Shown piece after piece: positions 25,001 through 37,500 of a stretch of DNA of 64,000 nt (positions are counted from its first letter, which is position 1; every line of letters begins with the position of its first letter). The stretch comes from Xiphias gladius (Eukaryota > Chordata > Actinopteri > Istiophoriformes > Xiphiidae). The stretch spans positions 18,328,632 through 18,392,631 of the forward strand of contig NC_053407.1 in assembly GCF_016859285.1 (NCBI RefSeq). The letters are read 5' to 3'. Position numbers and translations under genes: made by a program. Below the pieces are notes generated by a model that made no database searches, was not told where the DNA came from, and saw nothing but the letters and a program-made list of their open reading frames with translations.

Positions 25001-28000
25001 CTGTTGCTTTGGCAGTCATGTTATACTTATCAGATGGTCAAATTATCAAACTAGAAGTATAATCTTTCAAAGTATTTGTCAAGAAACAAAGATTTATATA
25101 TGAAACAGTATCATATGAATTATTTCAGTGTGTCTTGTGATCTATCATAAGTCCTTACATACTTTTCACTCATGACCGAGGTGAAAAGTTACATTTTCAT
25201 AACTGCCTGACTAATAAACTGTACTTCACTGACAAAACGAATTGCGGTCTTAGGACTGAAAAACAGAAGTAGTCTAGTCTTGTTTTAAAAAGGCTCCAGT
25301 TTGCGTATGCATGCCCCTAAAATAAGTGTCCATTATCCATTAATTTCCTGTCTCCTTCATGAACCTGTGTTTACTTAAGTGTTAGTCATAAGTAGTGGTG
25401 TCCAGCATGCCCCATGAGAGGCAATTAAAACAAGTGTTGCTTATTGTAACACTTCTCATTTGTTTGGCTTGCAAGCACCAAGAGAGACAAAATGTCATAA
25501 TACCATCGCAGAGCAACATTAATTTGGAAATATAGACAGAAATATTTTAAGGAATAAAATTAGATGTTTTTAACCAACATTATATCACGGCAATGCCCAT
25601 TTCCTTCCTTACTTTACTAGGAAAACATTCAATGCACTACACGTATTCATTACATTACCTCAGTAACTGAAGTGAACATGCACTCACCCAGATGTTTGCA
25701 GACACAGGCGTAATACAAGAGGTTGACCACGTCAGCGTAGATGTCGGGAAGGTGTTTGAGGGACATCAGTCTCCTGAGGCGGGAGGAGCAGGCTCGTTTA
25801 TGCAGCTGGATGAGTATCTTCTCTTCAGAGAGCGTAGTGGGCCGCAGTTCCACTTTGTGCTCCTGCAGGACCTGGTCGATGAAGCTGCCCTGGACCGTCG
25901 GAAACAGCAGCTCCTTCATCACCAGCATGGGGATGAACACCGCCCCCGTTCGCATGACGTGTGGAAAAGGACAGCGTTCCTGGGTGGTGTACTCTCTCAA
26001 CCTCTCGAGGACCTTATGGAGTGCTGACTTCATCTCCTCATTGAGCCACACCTCTCTGGCTTTCACCCCTAACAAACACGACACTTTCTGGACTTTGGTC
26101 GACGGAGATGCAGGTTCAGTCAGTTCCAACTGAGACAACCAGGTTCTGAGTTCCTGCTCTGAAGAACCCGACACAGATTTGGATACTAGCTTGCAAAGGG
26201 AATGGTGCAATTCATAGAAGTGCTTGCGGACTGGCATTTGGAGCTCTAGTTTTGGCATGAAATCAGTTACTGGCTGTGCAGGTGTCTTCTCTTGGGGTGG
26301 AACAGGTCTGGAATGCTTTGTATCAGGGAGAATGATTTTGTAGGTAGAAAGTTTTAGACACTGGGGAGCAATGTTTTTGAAATAAATCTTCCTCTCAGAT
26401 GACTGAGGTGGACTAATGGATTTGGATTGAAGGGTGGCCACCTCTTCATGCAGTGTGCATGCATCAACCTGAGCAGATGAGTTCATCTGTGCTGTCAACT
26501 CAACAGGTTTGGACTCATTTGAAGTCTCATTTTCGTCTGCTAATGAGGGTTTACTTTCAAGTTCATCAGGTTCACATTTCTTTATCACCAACATGGGCCC
26601 ACTGTCACATGAACCAGTCTCTTCAGGCTCCTTTTTGATTGTTACTTTGCTGCAGTCCTTCTGACAAACAGGAGAGACTGCAGTATTATCCGTGTCTGAT
26701 GGATCTACTTTTTCCATTTTAATATTTTTGGATTCAAAGATTTCTACAACAGGCTTCTCTGTTGGAGTATCTGGACAGATTTCTTTGGAAACTGGAGGGA
26801 CAACAGGCTGCTGTTCATCTCGATCTGGCCTTTTCTCTTTGATGTCTGTCTTGGTTCTGACTTCACGGTGCTCAGAAGACTGGATGGCTCTCTGAAGCTC
26901 TCTGCCCGGAAATAAGACCCCAGAGGCCTGCAGGTATGCTTGGTATGGTGCCAGACTGAAGACATTGTCAATGACTGGCATAGGAGGGGAGTCCGTTTTA
27001 TTTCCTACCTGGGCATTCTCCATTTCCACTTTTTGTCGTTTCTCAATGAGTTCCACGTCACATAAATCCCTACCCTCTTCTTTTACTTTGATAGGTGGAG
27101 ATGAATGAGAAATACTTCTCTTCAGGCACCCTTTAAGAACAGTGGTGGCTGAACTGGACGTAGGGCCATTGTATTTATTTCCTGTTACAACAGCAGGGGA
27201 ATAAATAATTTTTCTGACATTTGCAGTATTAGTTACTGCTGTGTGGATGCGATCTGAACCATGACTAGGCGACCGGGGCACCCATGCTGCTGAGGAAACA
27301 GGAAAGCCTTTTGGCTGTTTTGGGCATGTAACCTGGGTTTCACAGGAGGAGTAGTCCGCGAGTCTGTTCATGTTCAAGCCAGCTGGTGGAAGGATGTGTC
27401 GGTCTATGTGCAGGCTGGAGAGTGGGGAAAAAAATCTGTTCATGTGTATGCTGGGTGACGAGACACCAGGTTGGCTTATACATCTGGTAGGACTGGTCTG
27501 GTCCACAAGTAGGAATGGTGAGGAAGGTTGTGACCGTTCAACATGCAGAATCGTGTTGGGTTTGTCCTTATGTAGACTGGCTTCAGAGGCCAAGGGGTGA
27601 TCCATATATTGGCTGGTTGGGGAAATATTTATGCTGTTAGTGTGGAAACTAGGCGATGCATGTTGCCTTTTTAGGGGCACTCTGATTTGGCTTGCATTTA
27701 AATGAAATCTTGGGACCGCATAACATGGATAGTCAAAACCCTGCATGAAGGAATGATTTGCCAGTGCTTCAGTGCCAGGCAAAGTCAAAGGAATTTCACC
27801 ATGAAGTGACTGAGGCACTATGTAATGCTCCCTGGGGTTTGAGAGTGTGCGTTTAAGAATTACTGGGACATCTCCTCTCTGCTTACTGCCAATATTTTTA
27901 CACCGTGTGCTGTTTTCTAGCTCCTCATTCGCCTGGGGGTAGTAAAACACTGGGTGCTGTGTTAGCTGGCCATATTTGGACATGGGAGAGCGTTCCTGAT

Positions 28001-28934
28001 AAACCTCTGAGGTCATATGCTCATATGTTGGGTGGGAGGGGTATAGGCTGGGGTAGCCTCTGGGGGAAGTCTGTAACCGCTGGCTCTGCTCACTTAAAGA
28101 ACCAAACAGTGTGCGAGTTGGGGTGCAGGGGTAACTGCTGTAGTTTGGGTCAATCACAGCAGGCAAAGTCCTCGCTGTACTTGGGCTGTATGTCTCCACA
28201 GTCATTCTCTTTAGTGGTTCTGCACTGGGCTCAAACTGTAAACCTCTCTGTTGCAGCACTTTGTCCTGCGCCTTCCTCTGAATAGGTGGTCTTTCAGCGT
28301 AGTGAGCATCAGTTTGCATCCAATCCTGCTCATATACAGTTTTTGGTATCCTCGGAGAGCCATGCTCTACACTGTATCGTTGTCCTATCATACAGCCCAG
28401 TTCATTACAGCAGGGGTTATGTCCGTAAACTGGCTTAGGAATCGCTAAGTAAACAGAGTTTTCGGATGGAGGAGATGAACTCTCACCTCCAGTTTTTTGT
28501 TTTCTAACAGCCCCTGACGTAGCTGCTGCAGGACTGTTGATCCCAGGACTTTTAGTGTATATGGTAAAGCCCTGTTTTACCGGAGCGTGATATAGTGAGG
28601 AAGAATGAAAATGGCCTTCCTCTGAAGAATTGCTGTCTTGCCTGCAAATGATGCGGTTTTGTCCCTCCATGCCAGAGAGGTGACTCACAGGACTTCTGCC
28701 ATCCAGCAGAGAGGTCTTTGAGTTGCTCCAAGGAGGAGTGAGTCCTGCTCCATCCTTTCCTCTGGGGTCATAAGTAAAGTAGGCCCCGCTGTACTGCAAT
28801 GTCTGCTTATCCAGGAAACCAGACATACTTTGTGGCTTTGACAGTCCTGTGGCTGCTATGGTCCCGTTGAATAATGGCATCTTGCTTCGAAACACTGGGT
28901 CAATGAGGGTCTGCATCGAATGGTTGCTCATCAT
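22091..28934 (-). CDS. C15orf39: C15orf39-like protein with C-terminal spindlin/Ssty-like domain (2 coding exons)
   Basis: The first coding exon is 25688-28934 (3247 nt, donor CATCTGG|gtgagt). The second is 22091-23205 (1115 nt, acceptor after 'ccctgtgttgcag'). Phase 1 joins cleanly and gives about 1453 residues; human C15orf39 is about 1047. Identity of exon 1 rests on SPPMPVIDNVFSLAPY (residues about 645-665), near-identical in human, and on the C-terminal block RCPFPHVMRTGAVF ... VLQEHKVELRPTTLSEE (about 985-1035). The rest is low-complexity, Ser/Pro-rich and probably disordered. Exon 2 adds an acidic DEEEED tract, Ser-rich text, a basic KRKRR cluster and a last 70 residues (YYPDLVGKRIRHLYEEDDK ... 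WYQGEVL ... YYLELLIDYKKGWLKI). These resemble one Spin/Ssty Tudor-like repeat. That assignment is mine from pattern, not from a search. Molecular function is unknown. Exon 2 could be a separate gene, but the matching phase, strand and poly(A) position favour one transcript. Confidence 0.78.
24740..24774 (-). other. Candidate 35-nt alternative exon in the C15orf39-like intron
   Basis: On the minus strand 'ttattttttacag' precedes and 'gtatatt' follows a 35-base block reading AATCCACTTC...AGTCCAG. Read in from the large exon it gives ESTSPDVQKRVQ, then runs into a stop (GAT TAG) at the head of the next exon. Inclusion would truncate the protein before the spindlin-like domain. It may also be a chance splice-site pair. 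Confidence 0.25.
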
Positions 28935-28976
28935 GTAGTAACTTTGTTATGATGGTGCACTGATAGGGCTCCAGAT
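28935..28976 (-). other. 5' UTR part of the first coding exon, C15orf39-like gene
   Basis: A splice acceptor ('cttcatattcttag|ATCTGG') lies 42 bases before the ATG, so the coding exon begins at about 28976 and a non-coding exon must lie upstream. Confidence 0.5.
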
Positions 28977-29784
28977 CTAAGAATATGAAGACAACAAATG
29001 AGACACCGGCATTCATTTTTTAATATTTATACATGATAAGTTCAAGAAAAGCATCACTAATTAACTTGAATACACTCCCACCTCAGGCATCAGGGCAGGA
29101 TACACAGCAGAACAATAAACACTTTGCACACTCAAAGAAGTCATTAGATAACAACTAGTTTCGAGGCATTTTCTAAACCTTGACAGATCTTTGTAGCTTA
29201 TCACATGTATGTCACATAAAACTATCAGCCGATGCACATCGATGGAAGCAAAATGCAGCACATGGCAAGGAAGTAACAATCGTGACTTAAGGATTATGCA
29301 AAGAATTCTACTGAATGACAAAAGGCTAAAAATGAGAACAATTTCCTACAGACAGCTAATGGGATAGTTGCCACATGTCTAAATAAACAAACCAGCTCTC
29401 GTGGTGCAGCCTCCAGTGTTACCAGCTATGGTGATGACATAATGTCCATGTGTGCTTAAAAGCAGCCTTCACTTCGAGGCCACGTCTACAAATGTGAGAA
29501 TTACAATGTGTGTGAGTCTTTGTGATGTATCTGAGACATATTTGATCCCTTTTAGGGGTCTTACTGTGGCTTATTCTAGATGTCATAATGTGTCATCATG
29601 GTCACATCGAAAAGGTTCAGAGTCACTTTCAGGACATATCACTTGATCAGACAGGTACTTCTCATCTTGTGTTGTTTCCTGAGACTCAACACTTCAGCAG
29701 ACTGTTTCTATTCTGCATTTTATCACCAGAAGTCCTCAGTCATTACTATAGTTCCTTTTTATTTACACCTCTCCAATGAAGACA

Positions 29785-29925
29785 TAGATATATAGATAGA
29801 TATCGATATCTATATCTATCTTTCGATCTACCTGGATATATCTATATCTATCTTTCGATCTATCTATCTATCTTTCGATCTATCTATCTATATCTATCTT
29901 TCGATCTATCTATCTATAGATATCA
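29785..29925. repeat. Compound (ATCT)/(ATAG) tetranucleotide repeat
   Basis: Repeated ATCTATCT units are broken by 'ttcgatct' variants and flanked by self-complementary ATAGATATCGATATCTAT-type text, so the tract can fold on itself. It lies in the C15orf39-like 5' intron. Confidence 0.9.
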
Positions 29926-30666
29926 GACTTTTGGACCCCACTGTAAATATGCACCCAATAATATACATGTCTATGCACACTTTATGGCAACTTCAACATC
30001 AGTGAAAATCCAAGCTGTCCCTGCTTTTACCCTGGTTATCATCATATTAATGCATGCTCATCTGAAGGCACCTGAAGGCAGCACACAGAATTCATGACTC
30101 TGCCACTCAACGATCTGCATGAACCTAGGACGCAGCATTAACAGTATAGGCTTTTTTTTTTTAATATATATAATCCGTAAGTTATATTACTGGTGTTGTC
30201 CTCCCACTGGTGGACAGTCCTCTCCACTGTACTCCCCAAAACTAACAGATCATAGGGCAAAACATCCCCGCTGTCTCTTGACAGGCAGCCAAATTCAGAG
30301 CATGACATCTGCCAATATATGTTGACACAGCTGCGTCAGATCCAATGAACACATGCATCCAGCAAACTTTAATTAAAAAAAATAAATAAATTATAATAAA
30401 AGCCTAAAATCTGCGATGTATGGATTGGTGAAATAAACGCCCAAATTGTCACTGTAACCTCAGAGGGGCCTCAGCCTGAACCCAGCGTTTTGACAGCACA
30501 CTGTCCCACAGATGTTGTCAGCTCATCCTGTTGACACCTTTCAGAGAAGTACAGGGCGATGGCCTATCTGCCTCTAGCGAGGAGAAATGTGGTTTGTGTG
30601 CACGGAGGAAACTGTGCACGGAGGTGTTTTCAACGGACTGAAACCCTCACCCAGTGAGGTTGGGGT

Positions 30667-30667
<1 letters not shown>

Positions 30668-30740
<73 letters not shown>

Positions 30741-30741
30741 C

Positions 30742-30770
<29 letters not shown>
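30668..30770. repeat. (GT)n microsatellite, about 50 units
   Basis: A near-pure GT run with one 'gtagct' interruption near 30738. It produces long false reading frames (poly Cys-Val and Thr-His) on both strands. Confidence 0.97.
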
Positions 30771-30772
<2 letters not shown>

Positions 30773-31516
30773 GCACGCCCGGATCTGTAGCGGGCAAGGC
30801 TGATGGGGACCTCGACTTCCGAAAGCAAACCGTCCAAACTGACAGGCTGAGCCTCAGAGCACGTGGGAAGAGAGTGGGCAAAAAAAAAACTCGCTTCATT
30901 CCCGCGCGCCTGAAAGTTATCAACCATTTGTCTGACAACTCATTAGTCTGTCGCGTCAAGAAAAGTTGGAAAAATGTCGGAAAGTTCACATGAGGAGCAA
31001 AAAAAAAAAAAAAAAAAATCATCAGTTTCCGCCAGTTGGTCTCAAACTAACCAGTAAAAAAAAAAAAAACGGAACTTAAACTTTAAGAAAAAGTTTCCTC
31101 TCAGCGTCTTGCTGCAGCCGGACAAGCTGTAGCCTGTGGGGCGCGTATATTTGCTTATCCGGAGCCACATGAAAACACGAGCTTGTTGCCCTGCCTCCAT
31201 TAACAGCTGCTCGAATGAACAGGACGCAAATAATATGAAAAATAACAGACGAGCCAGAGCTCGACCTGCGCGGCGCGAGTGGTTTCCATACAGGCTGCAA
31301 AGGCATCGGAGACCAGGGCGAAACTAAAACCACAGCACCGTTCCAAATGCCTGCGATGGAGCCATGAAATAGTTTCACATGCTTTCCTAGAAGATATCAA
31401 AGTGTGTTTGCCACGATGTGCTGACCCCCCCACCCCTCCCTCCGCTCCGCAACCTGGCTCACAGTCTGTCGTGACTTGAGACATCTGAAGACTGAGCGGT
31501 AAATGCGTTTTCCTAC

Positions 31517-31780
31517 CTCGCTGCTGTGATGGCAATCAATGATTTCCACAAGGACTCCATGAAACGCAGTTTCCAAGAAAAGAGGGAACGGATTTCCTCT
31601 CTGCGTGTTGGTGGACTTGTCCGCCCGGATGCGCTAAAATCCCACGAAATGAAACGGAGGCCCTGCCAAACGGTCGGAGGGGCTCCGCGCGGCTTTTCGA
31701 GAACTTAACAAACTGAAGAAAAGACAAAAGGGAGGAGGATGGTCTTTGATCAATAGGCGGAGTCACACCCTCAGTCTGTC
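31517..31780 (-). promoter_or_regulatory. Probable first exon and promoter of the C15orf39-like gene
   Basis: A minus-strand donor (CAGCGAG|gtagga) ends a GC-rich, CpG-containing stretch that runs to about 31.78 kb. The surrounding 31.1-31.8 kb is the most CpG-rich part of this region. It is about 2.5 kb upstream of the spliced ATG exon. No TATA box is evident. The call is from position, base composition and one splice donor only. Confidence 0.4.
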
Positions 31781-32469
31781 CACGGCTTGTTTTCTACACA
31801 TGTGATGTTTTCCTGCTCATGACTCTCTCACTTTTATTGGCCGTATCCTAATGTCCGGCTGCCAGCTGGCTGCTGCTGACGGCAACAAAAAAAAACCCCA
31901 AAAAGCCTAAAAATAAAAATTAAAAAATGAAAAAAAAAAAAGAAATAAAAAGAAACGAAATCAAGCAAGAAAAGGTCAACCTACTTGTCTTTTCATTCAC
32001 TGACAGATAATAGGAGTGTGCGCCAATGATTTCTCCAGGCTGAGGTTTCACTCCTTTCTCCGCTGCTCCCAAACCAGAGTTTTGAACTCCCTTTCCCCTC
32101 AGGGAGCTCCAGGGGCTCACCAAAGAATAAGACAATCATCTGATATCACTATTATCTGACTCCATGGACGTTAACCTAAGACATCCACTTTCAGAGAGTC
32201 TTTTGCAGGAATCCATCAGTCCCCATCCTTTTATCTGTTGCTTATTCACAAATAGTTTGGGAACCCCGGAACTAAGTTGTCCTGTTGTGTATTTCGTAAT
32301 CGGTTAAGGGGTTTTTTTCCCAAATTCCTAGACCGTAGCTCTGTGTGAATTGACACAGGGAGTGCTTTTGACGAATTCCAGCCTCCTGTCAAATTCTGTG
32401 TTGCCTGGTTCAAAGACACACAGGAGGTTTACGTCAACGTGTAGCCTAAGCTCCATGTCGCCTCATTAA

Positions 32470-32840
32470 GGCCTAATGTAAGAACAGAGATAAAGTGATA
32501 CATGTGGGATGAGCAATTGGGGAGTGAGAACACTGAAACTGACCCTAATTGGTAACGAACCAAAGTTGGGAGTGGGATATCCTGAATATTAAAGGATGCA
32601 TTTGCATAAGACTATATATTTGGGACAACACCCTGATATTGTTGGAGAATCAGAATTGGAGAATCGGACTCGACTGGACCCTTGCAGGCTTTTTAATTTG
32701 ACCTCCATGATTCTCTCCCTGCAAACTATGTAACCCTGATTTTTATAAATAAAGAAAACTCAAAAGGAGCATCGACATGCTGTGAATCATTCTTCTCCAC
32801 TCAAGAGGTGCAAGGTCGTGATATACGACAGTCCCACTGC
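32470..32840 (+). mobile_element. Possible solo LTR fossil
   Basis: The segment has a promoter-like 'actatatattt' at about 32611 and a poly(A)-like AATAAAG near 32748, the arrangement of a long terminal repeat. No internal retroelement protein is seen on either side. Family and ends are uncertain. It looks like an old, lone remnant. Confidence 0.22.
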
Positions 32841-34109
32841 ACTTTTACATGAAAGCGAACTACACAATTTATATACTGCAGACTCAGGCACTGGCCCCCT
32901 TTGCATAGGGTTGGATGAAGAATATGGCAAAGCGAAAGTCAAGGATTAGGAGCACACATCTTTCACGATATCTGCAGCAAGAAAATGAATGACAGCACGG
33001 TCATGTGTTTGCCTTGATAAACCCCAGTGGTTAGTCCTGCTGTGTGACAGGTACAGAGCTGTGGAACGGGTGCGTTTCCTACACAGAAAAGTAAAACCTT
33101 TAATGAACTGCAAAGCAAAAGATGATGCATTGAATTAAAAAAAAAAATAATAATAATAATTAAAAAAAAAGTAAGAGCATAATATAACATACATAAAGAG
33201 ATTGTGTAGACAAAATTCTGGTGTGGAGGAAGGCTCTAGTGCAGATTTGCTGTTTGTTGACCTCATACTAATCTAGTTAATGTTTGACTTCAGTTGACCA
33301 AAGTTAAAATCAGGTCAGCTATTACCTCAGTCTGACTGCGTTTCAACTCCTCTCATCGATCATGGCCCATATTTTAGTTTGGCCGCGAGCACTGACATAC
33401 ACGCGTACAACACAATTACTTTACACTCTAACAGTAGGAGTAAGGCAGTAATGTTTGACTTAGCAGCATGCATGGCACTTTAATAAGATCATTATGGTGA
33501 GATGCAGACGATCCAACATCATCGATACCTTCATTCTTTCACTTGCTTTACCCTCTGAATGACTTAATTTCTTGTTCCACTTGCATCATACCAGTCCCTC
33601 TTCACCCGTGAGTTGGAGTCTAATTTGTGTGTCCCCTGGGGCTGCCACGGTTTAGTCTAGACAAGTTGGTGGCCTCCATCGTTCCCTGTGGCCTCGCAGG
33701 TAAAGGAGATGCTCGTCAAGGGGTTTGATTGAGGAGAGGAGGCAGGGACCTTTTCCCCACAGAGCGCACTCACATCTCCCCTATTTCCAGTTTCCATGGC
33801 ATTACAGCTTAAGGCTAACCAACACGAGGCATCGAGGGGCTAAGAGTGTGCCATATGGGTAAAGCAACACAGATGTTCAAACATGGAGGGCAAAATGATG
33901 AATTGAACACATACAGTGTGGTAGTCCGTTGTTGGAAATGTGTTTCTAAACCGGAAAGGAAAACAGATGAAGACAGGCAGCCAGAAAATTGTGGCCGGGG
34001 GCAAAGAGCTTTTCGAAGAGGGTCGGAAATTCACAAACACCCTATGTAACATGTAATGTAAACAGAAGAGCAAGGCTTCGGTCTCTGTATGACCAAAGAT
34101 GGTAGTAAT

Positions 34110-34500
34110 GTACTGGACTAGAGTTGATTAATGAACTTAAGTTTTTGGGCCCCTGGTTTCCTATTTCCTATACATATGCATGTGAATGTGTGTTTGGCAA
34201 ATTGACCATTGGATGGAAGACATATGTTGCTATGTACTGACCAACCAGAAGGAGTTTCTTTGTTCTCTAGAAAACTATAAAAGATTAGGTTTGCGCTCTG
34301 TTAGGAGAGACAGGGGGGGTTTTGCCGACCTGTGTAAGTTGCTGTCTCCTATTATTGATCAGTAATAATCACATTAATATTCCAATCCGTCAGTGTCTGT
34401 GCTTTAATTGTGTCTGTGTCCAGAGTGTTTACAGAATTTCCACCACAGTGAACTGCTGCCTCTTATTTCCTGACACATATACACAGTTGGTGACACGGTA
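34110..34500 (+). mobile_element. Possible solo LTR fossil
   Basis: A clear TATA-like 'ctataaaag' near 34276 is followed by a GC-poor leader and, at the right end, 'acagttggtgacacgg', reminiscent of an LTR end next to a primer-binding site. No gag, pol or env similarity is visible nearby. Weak support; old remnant if real. Confidence 0.22.
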
Positions 34501-37500
34501 TTTTTAAAGATGTTTTCCCTCTGTGAAACTTCTTTCTGTTAAATATCTAATATACATAAATACATATTAATTCACGTCAAACATTGGGCAGATCATTTCA
34601 ACCATTTATATGGTAAACTAAATGATCTCAAAGAAGGGTTTGTCTTTCCCTGGGGCAATCAGCAAATGGGTGACATTTGTTTAGTGGGTTCATATCCTGG
34701 TTGGAGAGGAGCTACAATGAGTAGTTGAGGAAAGGTCATCGGCTCAATTCAAAAGTACAAGTGTGGCTCAGTTAAATTTTACAGGCAGCCGTGCAAAAAG
34801 TTGCACAAAATTTTCAAGGGGCTTTTTATAGATTCATTTTACTGTAATATTCACACGATATTTCCAATGGCAGAGACACAAATTTATAATTGCTCTTCGT
34901 GCAACATACAGTACAATGTGTATAGGAAGTACACACGATGTAATAAATGTATAAAGTGCTACATGTCATACATGCGAGACAAATGCAATTCATTAATGCC
35001 TGCTCCTGAGTGAATCCACAAGGTGTTTACCACTTCTAAACGGCTGAGAGTCACTAAAGTGAGCTGTGGTGACACAGGGAGCGGAGCAGCGGATCTCTCA
35101 GGATGTAGTTTCTGATGAAACTACACGTCGAGCCTAGAGACTGCTCAAGTTGCATCACACGATGCACGAGATGCACGTGCACCTGAACCTGCACACTTGT
35201 TGTCAAGGAGAACAAGATAGCACACAGGCGTAATGTATTTTTGCCACACTGTTACCACTGAGTATAGGCTATACACACTGTGAGAAGTTTGCATTGAGCA
35301 CGGTGGATGGTTGACAATCCACCTGTCCTTTTATATCACTCGCTGCTCAGGTGATCACACGCATATATTTCTTTTTCGGAGTCACTCCACTGCAGCTTTC
35401 CACCAGCAGTACAATGCAATTAACAAATCTACTAATACTATACTCCATGGCTCCATTGAAGCTAATATTCAACTTATATTGAACCTACAGCAAGTTAACT
35501 TACAACAATCTATCATAGCAAATACATTTATGTCCTTTTTTTGTATATTCTGGTTCATTACTGCAAATATGCTGTGTTTGAAAATTCTCATATTCACTAT
35601 GGTAAACCAAGTCCTTTTTTGTATTAAATCTGGGTTGGGTCCAGTTAACTGCATTGAACTCCTGATAAGAAGCTGAAGCTGCATGCTCAGTCTGATAGCT
35701 GACTATTTGGTTTCAGTCCTAATTCTTCTGTTAAAGCTTCCAAATTGCCTCACATCTCTCACTTAAACCTTGTAATTACAGTACACAATCCAAAAGCCAC
35801 ATCTGCTCAGATGTCCCATACGTAAGCACTAACCTTGGCAGAACTACTTTCAGGTAGAAATGTACCTTTCAAATGGAGTTAATTGCAAACTACCCTCAAA
35901 CTAGATTATTTTTAAAGCTTTACAATGAGAAGTTTCTTTTACTTCCTCTTATTGAAGATGTGTTGCTTTTCCATGCCGGTTGTGTGGTTCTGTGACTATG
36001 GATGCCTCTTGTTCTTAGGTGTCTTGATCACAATGTGACGACCTGATTAAGTAAAGTTATGAATGTCTGATGGTAGCGAGCATGGACTTTAATCATTTTG
36101 AGCCCCTCCTTAAAGTTGAGGCTGGAATTATAATGACAATAATAATTAGTCCGAGACAATTAGTTGAGCTACTCATGGAATTTATTGTTGATTGTTATGT
36201 GATGAGCTGGTATGCTGCAGGGTCAGTCTCTTGTAGACTCGGTGCTTTATCATTTTGTATGTTTAGTTACGTTAGCCTTCATCTACAACAGTATTCATGT
36301 TAGAATTTGTGGCATTCACAACAAAAAACAAAGCTGAGTGTGGTAGTATTGTGTGACACTGCTCAGAAACGTCTTGAAGTAAACGTCCTTTGGAGAAAAG
36401 GAATTGAAGTGGCAGTAGAGTAAAGTAGTATGTTTAGTCTTGAAAAGGCAAACCTTTGATTAGTTCACACGGCCTCTGACTACCGCTTATCTGCAGTTTT
36501 GGTTATTTGACCGTAGTTGTGAGAACGTGGTGTTTATTCCCATTAGGTACACCTGCAGGCTGCACACTCCCCCACAGCGCTGTCAAGGCCGCAGTGATAC
36601 TCCCCTCATTGGTGCGACTGATGTAATGTGCCTCTGGCTTCATTAACAGAATAACGCAGCGGCCAATAGCAGCAGGACAAGTTGTGGCTCAGGGAAGGAT
36701 GCTTTTCATTTGGGGAGCCATTCACACGGCTCCATGTGCCGCAACCTCGTCGGATCAACAGTGAGACTGCCTCTGGTTATTTGCAAACCAAATTTCCCAT
36801 TTCCTTTGGATTTAGTGGAGAGGGAAATAAACCAAGATAAAATATAACTACCTGGACAGCATGGAGAAAAAAAACCCCATAAGCAATACAAACCTCTACG
36901 TGTTGGTTATAAGGGAGGGATTCACTCTCACAGCGACAATGAAATAAAATTAATGAGTCACCAGCCATGCATGCGATCAGGAAGACTTTATGTTTTTTCA
37001 AGAGTGCCATAAAACAGTAAAAGGTGTATGACTACAAGAAAGAAGAATTTTAACGATCAACTTTATACTAACAGCACCAAAGTAGATAGTGCTTGTAAAT
37101 GTGACACAAAAAAAAAATCTGTTATGCAGCTATGCTCTTGTCAACTCTTTTTGGTCTGTGGATGACAGTGTTTGAGTATTTATATCTTGAGCTCCGGTCT
37201 AAAAAGTGTGTGCCACTTGTCCTACATAATAATGTTGCAGTGGAAACATACCTCCAATATTACCACCTACAAGGCTCAGTTCCTCTCAGTGTTTGACAGG
37301 ACAGTTGTTACGGTCTGCTTCTTCTCACTGATACAGTATAAACAAACCATTGTAGGGTTTGGTTCAACATTTCTCTCGTCTGTCCTCTCTTGACACAATC
37401 CAGACGGGTACGGTTCACTTTGATTGGAGATAGAGGGTTTTCCCAAAGATAAACATGTCTAACACTAATGTGAACCATGGGTCTCATCACTTTTCACCTT

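Noticed and set aside
25692-28448. Several plus-strand reading frames of 60-130 codons opposite the C15orf39-like exon
   Set aside because: They are antisense shadows of a conserved minus-strand coding exon, with no similarity and no splice context of their own.
30574-31022. Long minus- and plus-strand frames rich in Thr-His or Cys-Val
   Set aside because: Produced by reading the GT microsatellite; not genes.
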